This document shows positions 34,534 to 43,674 of a stretch of DNA of 64,000 bases, piece by piece. Within the stretch, counting starts at the first letter, position 1. Each line of letters begins with the position of its first letter. The position numbers were made by a program, and so were the translations under genes. The DNA is from Phymatolithon calcareum. Its lineage: Eukaryota; Rhodophyta; Florideophyceae; Hapalidiales. The notes beneath the pieces were generated by a model that worked only from the letters and a program-made list of their open reading frames with translations, ran no database searches and was not told where the DNA came from. The stretch lies in NCBI GenBank assembly GCA_977006965.1, contig OZ345382.1, forward strand, positions 558,001 through 622,000. The letters are read 5' to 3'.

Positions 34534-36250
34534 TGTTGCGAAATTTCCACTTTCGAGCTTATTATTGAGACGGGCTATGGGTACTCGCAATGAGCGACTT
34601 GGGAGTCGGTGCAATCTTGAACACACGACTATGGTCACTCGCGATGAGCAACTTTGGAGCGGGTATGTCCTCGTCGAGGTCTAACGTCAAGGTGTGGAAC
34701 TGTGGAAGCTGTAACTCTAGGCGTCGCCATGGCGCTGGCTGTGTGAGTGGTTCGCGTGAGGGTTAGAATCAAGAAGAAGGTTTACTTGGTCATTTTTGGT
34801 CGACAAACCGATCTACCGGTCGACGATGGATGTCTGTCTCGGTATCAGCTGTCGATGATTTATGTGGACGTCGATGTTCATTGCCCTTACCTTCTGAGGT
34901 TGCTCGGAGAACATAAGTACGAAACAAGGACAATACACTACATTGAAAATGACCTACCGTGGGTAAGTAAGTGGGCACCCACATGGGGATGTCAGATAGC
35001 TTACTAAGCTAACACGGCGCACGGTAAGCGACGGAGACTACTGGCCGGTAAATCTTGCGGCGACGAGGAACGAGAAAGGTCAGTAACACCAACGAGACGG
35101 AACTCGAATCCGGCACACGTACAGTCCGCGTATGAGGAGCTCCACCACTATAGGCACTTGAGAGGAACACCAGTATTGAAGAGGCGAACATGAAGTTATA
35201 GGTATTCGTCTTGTGAGCGCTCCTGGGGCTTCACACAGCAAGCAAGCCAGGAAATGTCCATCAACTGCAGACCAGTGACGGAGGAGTTCGGCAAACAGAA
35301 TCCCGCAATCTACAGGAACTAGTCATGCCAGGGGCCGCCATGGGAATGGCCGGATATGCGTGGTCCAACAATGACAGCTCAGATGTATGGAGTTGAATGA
35401 AGAGGTTTACTTGGTCGTTGATTGATATCGACAGACCATCGTAGATACTCGATGGTAGAGAGTCGATGGATGATACTTGTTGGTCGATGATCGATGCCCT
35501 CACCTTCTGAGGTTGCTCGAAGAGCCTAAGTACTAAACAGAGACAATGTACTACATTGAAGATGACCTACCGTGGTAAGTAAGTGGACAACCACATGGGG
35601 AGGTCAGATAGCTTACCAAGCTAACACGGCCCACGGTAAGTGACGGAGAATTTATATACAATTGGCCGGTAAATATTGCGGCGTCAGAACTCGAGGCTCG
35701 TTCACCCGCAGTCCGCGTGTGAGGAGCTCAAGGTAAGTAAGAGAATGAGGATGGGCTTGAGACTTCTGCGGACCAATGCTAACAATATTTCGGCAAATGA
35801 TAGAGTCCCGCGACCTACGCAAGGACCTTATACCTCGGTATCGTTGTGACGCAAACTTCGCTGGTTGTTTTCTTACTTGCTTGCCGAACTCCATCGACGG
35901 ATGAGTTCTGCAGCTTTTATAGTGTTCTGCGAAGAGCAGATGGAAATCATAATATCACCTAAGCGTGCGTGGTGCTCCATTTGCGTACGCTACAATTCGT
36001 ATTCCTAAGATTGGATTTTGCGCGCAAGTGGTGAATTCTGTGAAATAACGAAATGCATGTAAGAAACCGTATGCCCGCCTTGCGAATCTCTTGGATACAG
36101 TTTCGTGAACTATAGGAAATCGCTCGTGTTCCGGAGTCAATGGCTTCCTTTTTGCTTCTGATTTTCACTTCGATGATTACCAGCATGCATCCTGTTTCCT
36201 CTCTCAAGTCTTCTCGATTGTCACCTCATCTCTTATATCGATTTGCGACA
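34534..36250. mobile_element. 1.7-kb non-coding insertion with internal duplication
   Basis: It interrupts the Ty3-2 3' LTR, with TGTG on both sides (34530-34533 and 36252-36255). Its ends are TGTTGCGAAAT and, inverted, TGTCGCAAAT. Inside, about 34755-35145 and 35390-35735 are diverged copies of one another, sharing TCACCTTCTGAGGTTGCTCG-like and GGTCAGATAGCTTAC words in order. I see no protein-coding signal. It could be a non-autonomous LTR or DNA element; the class is uncertain. Confidence 0.6.
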
Positions 36251-36255
36251 ATGTG

Positions 36256-36433
36256 AATAGTACTCATAGTGAATCGATTAGAATCACTATATAATGAACT
36301 CCGGATGTCCAAAGACCTCAAGGAGGTATGAAAAGTGGAACACAACTATCATCCACTACATTATACTGATACAACACGAAGATAACCTCACGAAACCTTT
36401 TGCAAACACCTTTGCCAGTACGTTCTCGTAACA
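36256..36433 (+). repeat. 3' LTR of Ty3-2, second part
   Basis: Matches 31910-32088 of the 5' LTR, starting AATAG.ACTCATAGTGAAT and ending TAACA. Confidence 0.87.
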
Positions 36434-37115
36434 TGTTCAAGAGCGTCCATACGATTTTCGGCTGAGTAGATTTGGTATTCGCTATTCCTTACGATAGAGT
36501 GATCCGAAGGGTGATGTTAGAAACACACATGCTCGCCTTCGGACATCTCCGGGTCATATCTGCCTTAGGTCATCGTGCCTTTTTTGTGACTTTTTATCGA
36601 AGCAAGCAAGTGGCCTTTGCTTCACTGTTTCCAGATTTTCGATGCACATTGGAGCCTGTCCTACTTCTAACACAGATAGATTGGTCTACCAAAACGGCCC
36701 AGTTTCTTTTTCGTTGGCCTGCTTCTGAGTGTATGCAAGTATTTAATCTTCCGTCCCCAATGAGGCACACAGGGCACTGGTGGTCGCATATGCATGGACA
36801 GAAGAATCAGCAACAATAACGACTTTGGCTTCCTTTTTTTGCATGTAAGATGCGCACCCGCCTGAAGAATTTTTTCAAATGGAGTTTATACTACCTCGCA
36901 CGGACACTTTTCCTGTTTGAACTCAAGTTCGCATTGGGAATTAATCAAAGATTTGGGAAAAGGTCACAGCTGCTCTGGACCTCATAACTCAGAGGCGAAT
37001 TGCTGTGAACAGCAATTCGCGTAAATGTTGGGTTTATTAAAATTCAGAAAAATCAAAAGTTGGGATTACTAAAGTTCAGACACATCTCATACTCGCAGAG
37101 CTGGTTTTTCGTAGT
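36434..37115. other. No recognisable gene; one hairpin
   Basis: A 115-codon plus-strand ORF (36472-36819) has no motif. A 12-bp perfect inverted repeat with a 2-nt spacer lies at 36995-37020, beyond the 3' end of the methyltransferase gene. Confidence 0.35.
36995..37020. repeat. Perfect inverted repeat (12-bp arms, 2-nt loop)
   Basis: The arms are GCGAATTGCTGT and its exact complement, separated by GA. It is located about 95 bp downstream of the ParB-methyltransferase stop codon. Confidence 0.8.
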
Positions 37116-39653
37116 TCACTGCTTGACGAAGCAGTCTGTGCAGAACAGGTTTGCGTCGCTGTCGTTGATCACCATTTTTAGTATAGAGCGACAGCAGTGT
37201 ACGTGAACGGGGACCTTGCATATATGGCAATTGTGCGACTTTTCTGTCCCGGGTAGGGCGGGATTGTTGAGCGTACACCCGCGAACGTGACACCAGAACT
37301 CTCTTGTACAGCTGGTACCGGTGGCTGGCGTGGAATTAGCTGACGGACATGGAAAAGCAGTTAGAGGCTGTGTGATCAATGACGGAATGATGTGCTCTGA
37401 CCTGGTGCTGCCGGAAGCCGTGTCATCATCCTCTTCTATGTTTATATGAGAAGCCGCAGAAAATGTTGATGGGTTGGAGTTGCTGTAAATGCTGAAGACC
37501 TCTTTGAAAAAGTTGGTTTCACACCGCTCTTGGCTTCGAAGTCGCTTTGATTTCTCTGTTGCCGAAAGTATTGAGGACAGTCGTGGAATGGAAGCCAAGA
37601 ACACTTCGGAGCTACTTTCAAGAACGGTACATGATCTCCCTGACATGAGACACGCACATGCTGTGGTAAGAGTGGACCCGAATGGGTCGTAGACCGCTGC
37701 ATCGCCGGGACAGAAGGTGTCCATAAGCTCCACGATTAAACTTAAATTTTTCTCGTTGATATCCAGTGGGCTCCTTGAGCCTGGTTTTGCAAGACGCCGA
37801 GGGGCTGGGACGATTCCGTCCATGATCGCAAACTTGCGCTTGTGTGTAGAGGGTACATGAATGTAGGGGCTACAGAGATCAATTTTGAATGCCCCGGCTC
37901 GGTGACCCGGAGCAAACGCGAGTATTCCGAAAAACGCAGCTTGCTGAGGCATGCTTGTTGTACGTGTGCGTTGTAGCCGTTTAGAATCTGGAGCGAAGAC
38001 AAAAGGAAATGGCATCACAGTATATTCTTTCAGGCGCAGCTTTTCGAACCAGATGGGGAACTGGTGCCACAGGACGAACATGAACATGGGGCACCCCGGC
38101 TTTAAACACCTTTTCAAATGAGTAGCAAGAGATTCATACTCATCATCGGATATTGTCGAGGGGGGCTCACTTATGATCAGATCATAAGACGGCACATCTT
38201 CGGGAGCGATGAAGTTCTGCTCAAATGTTTTCCAAGTTACGTTATGTAGGGACACACCCCATTCTTTCAGGGACTTGAGAGATGTCTCTGAGGTGCTTAT
38301 CGGTGCAGGTGGTGCGGGAAAATGAGCCTCTTCATCATCCCGGATTCCCGGTGGAGGAATATCGGGGACTAGCACTTCCCGACTCAGATGTGGTGGAGGA
38401 TCAAGAATGGGCGGAGGTGGTGTAGCTAGGGAGGTCTTCCACTTTGCAATTTTGAGGCTGGCGCCTAGAGGATTGAAGCGTGTGTATTGCTCCACGATTT
38501 CTGGTAGGAATGTCGTGTCGTTTCCCGCATTTAACGAAACACCGTCGTCAAAGGCGCAAGTGTGGAGGATGTTTTTCCGTAGTGTTTCTATCTCCAAAGG
38601 CCACGGTTCATCCTCAAGGACAGACTTGAACTTCTCTATCTCCATTCTGGCCTTTCCTGCCCCGATAAAAATTTCATCCAAAGTTTCGGCAGAGCACGGC
38701 TTGAAGTCGGTTCGTCGCGCGTGGTTACGTAGGCGATGAAGGGCGTTAATCTGTGACTGGGCAGCATTGAGCCCTTGAGCGTTCAAGAAAGCTTTGGACC
38801 TGTTGAACGTGGTTGCTGTGAGAACCCGTCTGAATATTCTGCAATCGAGAGTGTTTGGTTTCGCCTTTAGTCATCTGCTGTATGCAGTAATCGGATCTTC
38901 CGCGCTGATAAGTGCGCCGATAGCCTCAACCACGGATTCGTTGAGCTGAAGAGCGACCCTTGCAAGCGCCCGTAAAGCTGTAGTTATTCCCTTCATACCA
39001 TTTGTGTAGTACATGCAAAGAGCACGTACAGTAGGCTTTTCTCCTGTGTTAGTGGATACCATTGAACGCATATCCTGCTGCAAGGAGCTTATTGTATCGA
39101 AAATTGTCGGGGCGATGACGAAATTCGCATGCTGCTTGTCGTTAACATTCCGAGCGAAGGCCCGAAGCCCAGGGATTGTTCCATGTGACAGAACGAGCAC
39201 TGTCCACGAGAAACGAGAGAACTGATGGGGGAGTTCTTCAGCGAGGCTGCGGAACGATTCATTTCTGTGTGCCCCGTCGATGATTCCGTACCAATTCTTA
39301 TGCCTGGCCTGTGTGCGGTGAGCTTCAAGATTTGACATGTTCTTGTCGTGGATAAGGTACTGTCTAACCAAGGCAAGGAGTGGACCGAGCAGAGGAAGTA
39401 CAGTGGGCATACTAGCGGTTGTTGTGACACCGGTAATGGTTGCGTCATTGATGTCAGCGCCTTTGAAGATCTGCATCAGCCGGAGTACTCCTGACTCGCT
39501 GACCTTCCGAACTTTCGTGAATGGTATACATGATCTAGGATCAACGGCTCGTGTCTCTGCGCCCAGCAAAAGTCGCTGAAAATGTTCTTCAGTTACATTT
39601 ACTGCAATCGAAGTAGGTATCGCTGGTTATTCGACGGTTCCACGTCTCGACAT
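37116..39653 (-). CDS. ParB-like / DNA methyltransferase-like / zinc-finger protein, frame interrupted by one UGA
   Basis: One minus-strand frame of about 846 codons. The N-terminal third has a ParB-like fold signature (WYGIIDGAHRNESFRSL, near 39290-39240, with the preceding CIPFTKVR). After a single UGA (38871-38873, followed by CUA) the same frame runs open for 584 codons. It holds a proline-rich linker and a beta-class N4/N6 methyltransferase region: motif IV position LIISEPPSTI near 38195-38166, motif I block DPFGSTLTTACA with GR and VLE near 37690-37620. A C-terminal Cys/His finger (HNCHICKVPVHVHCC, FCTDC) follows. ParB plus methylase is a known phage/bacterial pairing. The ATG at 39653 follows a CTATAAGA box by about 100 bp, but a UAA comes nine codons in. 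A 60-nt intron could remove it. Confidence 0.65.
38868..38873 (-). other. UGA-CUA stop context joining the two halves
   Basis: On the minus strand the in-frame stop and next codon read TGA CTA, between AGA and AAG. UGA-CUA is the best-characterised eukaryotic stop-readthrough context. Whether it is used here is untested; it may be a simple nonsense mutation. Confidence 0.5.
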
Positions 39654-39750
39654 TGCTCAACACCTGAAGGGAGGTGGAAGCTAAGAATGCTTAGTGCGAG
39701 TGAGCGGGGTGCGAGACTGATGGAAATGGGGAGAATATGGCTCCCTATGA

Positions 39751-39760
39751 AGTCTTATAG
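39751..39760 (-). promoter_or_regulatory. CTATAAGA core-promoter-like box
   Basis: On the minus strand this reads CTATAAGACT, 98 bp upstream of the ATG at 39653. The first eight bases equal those of the boxes upstream of the zinc-finger genes at 3503-3512 and 63742-63751. Confidence 0.45.
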
Positions 39761-39951
39761 AGCTGCGAATTAAGTCTTGGGCTTGAAAAGATTGCGTTTC
39801 GCTTTCCATTCTCGTGAAGAGGAGTGGCTTATGAAAATCTGAGATTAACATAAATCACTCACTATTGTAGTGTGAATGTTTGGCTGGAACGGACTGGGGT
39901 GGATACTGTGATTGCATTGTGCTTCTGATCTTTACAGAGGAGATCTGGGAA

Positions 39952-39998
39952 TCTGGATTGGGTCAGCATATAATAATCATATGCTGACTCAATCCAGA
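39952..39998. repeat. Hairpin, 20-bp arms, 7-nt loop
   Basis: The arms 39952-39971 and 39979-39998 are complementary except for one position (a G/T pair). Confidence 0.85.
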
Positions 39999-40296
39999 AG
40001 CTCCGATTAGTGGCTTATGATTTTGAAAATCATGCATTGTGCACTGAAGACTCGTTAGCGAGGAACCGTTTGAAGATGCTGTGTAAGTTCTGGGGATGGC
40101 GAAAGATGGTTGAGGTGTCTCGTCATATAGATAGGTGCGATCGGAAATTTTAGTTTTTCGTGTACTGTACACGTAAAGCTTAGTTTACAGAGATTGGAGT
40201 GAAATCGTCGCAGCATTTTCAAAAGAGGTGCAAAGTGGGCGGGACTCATTACAATTGGCGGAGGTACACCAGCCGATCTGAAAAGATATAGGGCCT

Positions 40297-40458
40297 GGAT
40301 GGATGGATTTCTGTTTTATTGAAGCTACCTTAGTCAATTATCATTGCGAAAAACATTTTGTTTGCTTTGGACATGTGGTGATCGCTCGCTTGGCGAAAAA
40401 AGACTGAGGATGGATGGATTTCTGTTTTATTGAAGCTCCCTTAGTCAATTATCATTGC
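40297..40458 (+). repeat. 51-bp direct repeat, spacing 111 bp
   Basis: 40297-40347 and 40408-40458 are identical apart from one base (A/C after GAAGCT). The repeat begins with GGAT triplications and ends TTATCATTGC. Confidence 0.85.
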
Positions 40459-40601
40459 ACCTGAGAGACTTTTCGTTGCGCTACAATCCTTCGCTTACGT
40501 TTTTATTTTGATTTCGGCCATTTTCTTTGGGCGGTATCAACTTCCATTTCCAGCATCTCTTTTTGAATATCGGAAAGTCGTTGCTTGGGCATTACGTTTG
40601 A

Positions 40602-40648
40602 GATAACTGCAGTTATCGATGAAGCTCTCACATGTGAGAGCTTCATCG
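40602..40648. repeat. Two adjoining perfect palindromes (16 and 32 bp)
   Basis: 40602-40617 (GATAACTGCAGTTATC) is followed, sharing one base, by a perfect 32-bp palindrome at 40617-40648 centred on CACATGTG. Confidence 0.88.
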
Positions 40649-40720
40649 AGTTCGGAATCTTCGTTTCTTGATTGTTCTTGCCAGGGATACTAACGGAATC
40701 CTATAGGGCCTGGATGCATC

Positions 40721-40764
40721 CTATTTGAATAATCTCTACGTCAAGACGTAGATTATTCAAATAG
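40721..40764. repeat. Hairpin, 20-bp arms with 2-nt bulge
   Basis: The arms 40721-40742 and 40745-40764 are complementary except for a 2-base bulge (TC) in the left arm, with a 2-nt loop. Confidence 0.85.
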
Positions 40765-41429
40765 TGGATTTTTACGTGAGCATGTATCTTAGCTGAGATT
40801 ATCAATGCTTCAATGCTCGTGTATTACAAAAGACTCAATCATTGATACTCTTTTGGAAGGTCGAAGAAGTAAAATAGTGCGTTACATAAGAACGCCGAAA
40901 GAGCATACGCGGCTCTTGACAGAAGAGTCGCGCTGTGGTGCATTGTGGATGGCATCTTCGTAGGGAATGGATGATGCATATCATAATACGCGTAGTAAAA
41001 TTCTATGTAGACTGCAGCCAGAAAATTCGAGTTCACGTATTAGGAACTCGACAGCGACATGGTACAGGGGTCATGCATTTGAGACCGAGTTAGCTTTGGA
41101 AAAGGTACTGTATTATGACTTTGTACCGAATCTATTCTGTACGTTGATAGGTCAGAGACAGCATGTCTCGATTGCAGGTCTACAAAACACACGTCTTCCT
41201 CCTTTCGGCACGAAGCTATGCAGGAAACGGTCGCCATAAGCTATAGATGATTTTGTGTGTTCCAGAACGTATCTATAGCTGGCGAGTCAAAATTTGGGAA
41301 TACCATGGAACTGTCAGATGCCTCGTGGCGAGATCCGTCGACGTTGTGGATGTACAATTTTAAAGCTCCATTTATTCCCCCTCTATGAATTCACCAGCCT
41401 GAAAGACTAGTGCTAAGCATCGATATGAG

Positions 41430-41464
41430 GAGACGCCCAGCTTCATCATGACGCTGGGCGTCTC
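41430..41464. repeat. Hairpin, 12-bp GC-rich arms, 11-nt loop
   Basis: The left arm GAGACGCCCAGC at 41430-41441 is exactly complementary to 41453-41464. Confidence 0.85.
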
Positions 41465-42144
41465 TCCCCAGTAGGAAAAGAGGTCTCGTTCTGTCGTTTT
41501 TTCAAGTTTGCCTGCATTTGCCGTCAAAACCATATCGCTTGTCAGTTTGTCATTTTCATTAACGTACTAGTCTGGGATCTCAAAACGGCGATAATAAAGA
41601 TGATCAGATGACAGATGTAATCAAATCGAGTGGTTTTTTCTTATCGTGCCAACTCTTCACAGGTATTGATACTAGAGTTGAGACTGGGTCACTCCTGAAA
41701 ATGATAAATTGCAGAGACGCAAAACAGTACGCAAATTGTGCAAATGTATTCCGCTGTCACGCGCACGCCAAATTGTGGAGCCCTGAAAACATTGTCGCAT
41801 TTTGTGTCAGACAATTCCGTTACGGAACCAAAATATAAATTGATTTGGTGTCCTATTTTGGGTGCTTATAGTGCCCAAAGCATCCGACATGGGCCCTCAC
41901 TTTGGTGCTGAAGAGTACAAGTATTACATTACACCACCGGAGACTGAGGGGTTTTGGAGCAGTATAATACTCCGAAGGGTAATCAGGCGGGCTGTAAAGT
42001 ACTCCAGGAAACTAGTTAAACGTTCACTCGAAGGGAGAGGGGAAAGTGAAGAAATTATAGGTAGATCCATAGATTCGTTGCACGGAGAAGGCTTTATGGT
42101 GCTAGACGAAATAAGTACTGTGTCATTGTAACGAATACACCAAG

Positions 42145-43285
42145 ATGTCTCTTCTCGAGTGTTCTTTCGTAGGTTCGGCTTTCCCCTTTACTCATGGCGT
42201 TGAAAAGCAGAGCTGTCTATCTCCATCTGGTCCGCAAACAAGTTCGGTAAGAATGGGATTGATTATCCGTCTATTATACATTCTGTTGCATAAACGGCAT
42301 CTGCAGCGAAGGATTGCAAATGGACCCATGCGGTACCGAATGTCCCTGCACGGCCGCCGGCTCCGTGACCGAAGAGTCTCCCGAAGAGCTCTGCAGCATC
42401 CCCATATGTCTGCTTTTCGCACGCTTTTCGGATCTGGTTGCGAGCGCTCGTTAATCACCTTAACAGGTGTTAACCATGTTACGTTTCGATACATACTTGT
42501 AAAGTATGCCACTCTGTACAACAAGTACTCACCCTATTCAACCGATGGGGCTATTCGACGTCTGGACGCAGAACCGCATGGTCGCGGGAGACCGCGCTCA
42601 ATGAGCGCAGAAATATGTTTGGGCTTGGTGTTGACATGGGCGAGGACACGCGGATCTGAGATGTTCCTCTGCTTGCTCTTCGGAATAACGGCATCAGTGT
42701 GCTCCCTTTTCTTGCGATTCGGACGTAGAATTCTTATTCGCATACTTCGGAGTGACGTTCACGCGGCCGTGCGAATGCTGACAGAAGAAGAGACTGAGAG
42801 CTACAAGCTGGCAGTGGCGGAGGAATATCCATTTCTGACCAATGTCTTCGCTGTCGAAGACGGTTTGAAAATTCGTCTCGCACAGGCCGGGGACTGTGTG
42901 ATACAGAATATGTTTTACAACGGCTGGACCCACGATCACTACGTCAGCAATGTGTTTGTTTTTGTCCCGTCCGGCGTGATCGTCGCTTGCAGTATAAACG
43001 CACCAGGATCCTGGGATGATTCGCAGATTGCGGATTTTGGAGGAGTTTACGACAAGCTCAAGCAAGAATTTATCAAAAATGGCGGCCAGTGTGTTGTCGA
43101 TTCTGCATTTTTCAACAGGAGATTATCCTTTCTTGATTAAGTCTGTGCAGGACCACTTCCTATTAAGCAGCAACATGACCGAGATCACTGCGGCGCGGCA
43201 GGCTACCTCCATGCGCCAAGCCTCTGAATGGGGCATGAGGGCGCTACAGGCAATGTTCCCGAGGATCAAGGACACAATGATCTAA
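42145..43285 (+). CDS. PIF/Harbinger DDE transposase (one frameshift)
   Basis: ATG 42145. Residues 1-110 are a basic N-terminal region. A helix-turn-helix-like segment precedes the catalytic domain. The first catalytic Asp is in FAVEDGLKIRL (42850-42882). The superfamily block NAPGSWDDSQ is at 42997-43026. The second Asp is in CVVDSAF (43090-43110). A frameshift within 43113-43125 (AACAGGAGATTAT) moves the frame by +1; the continuation gives GDYPFLIKS and the third acidic residue in QASEWGMRALQ near 43205-43235, ending at 43285. It is about 380 residues in all, a normal length. It would cut the element at its ends with the Myb-like partner. All three acidic residues are present, so repair of one site would suffice in an active copy. 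Confidence 0.85.
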
Positions 43286-43674
43286 GAAGAGAGGGGTGAG
43301 AGAAAGATTATTCTTCAAAGCATGGTGCTTCTTTTTAATCTGCGGACGCGTCTTGTAGGAATAAATCAAATTCTCTCCACTTCTATGCCTCAGCTGAGCA
43401 CCGAGGCTAACCAATTCATATTAAACCTGTAAGTTGCATTTTTGCGTTAAACCTGCCAAGAAAAAAAAGATTCGGCAAATGGCTTTAGAGAATAAAGTGG
43501 AACTGTACGGCGTTTTCTGAATTCAATTCATTATTTACAATACTTTGATATGTGAGAACCAGGGCGGTCTTTCGTAGAGCACATTACTTTGGAAGAAGAA
43601 GAAGTGCAGATTTTTATTTTAAACTTACCAACGTTAGAGAATTTTTCAGGCGATATACCGGCATACATGAAGAA

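Larger units (their letters stand above)
31718..36433 (+). mobile_element. Ty3/gypsy retrotransposon (Ty3-2), internally deleted, with two insertions
   Basis: The 5' LTR is 31718-32088 (371 bp). The 3' LTR begins at 34342, is split at 34533/34534 by a 1717-bp insertion, and resumes at 36256-36433. Its two parts sum to 370 bp and align with the 5' LTR. TGTT flanks both ends (31714-31717 and 36434-36437) as a 4-bp target duplication. Only about 2.25 kb of internal sequence remains: the end of RNase H and the integrase. Gag, protease and RT are missing, presumably by deletion. It is unrelated in LTR sequence to Ty3-1. Confidence 0.88.
39780..41600. other. Non-coding region rich in palindromes
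   Basis: No ORF with a motif is present (the largest, 40967-41239 plus, is unrecognised). The stretch holds five hairpin-forming palindromes, listed separately, and a 51-bp direct repeat. Confidence 0.5.

Noticed and set aside
37116-39569. Translation starts at TTG codons (39567-39569 and 38784-38786) for two separate proteins
   Set aside because: TTG starts are not expected in a eukaryotic nuclear gene, the two parts share one frame, and an upstream ATG with a TATA-like box exists at 39653.
36995-41464. Palindromes as intrinsic transcription terminators
   Set aside because: The sequence is eukaryotic, the hairpins are not followed by T tracts, and most do not sit at gene ends.
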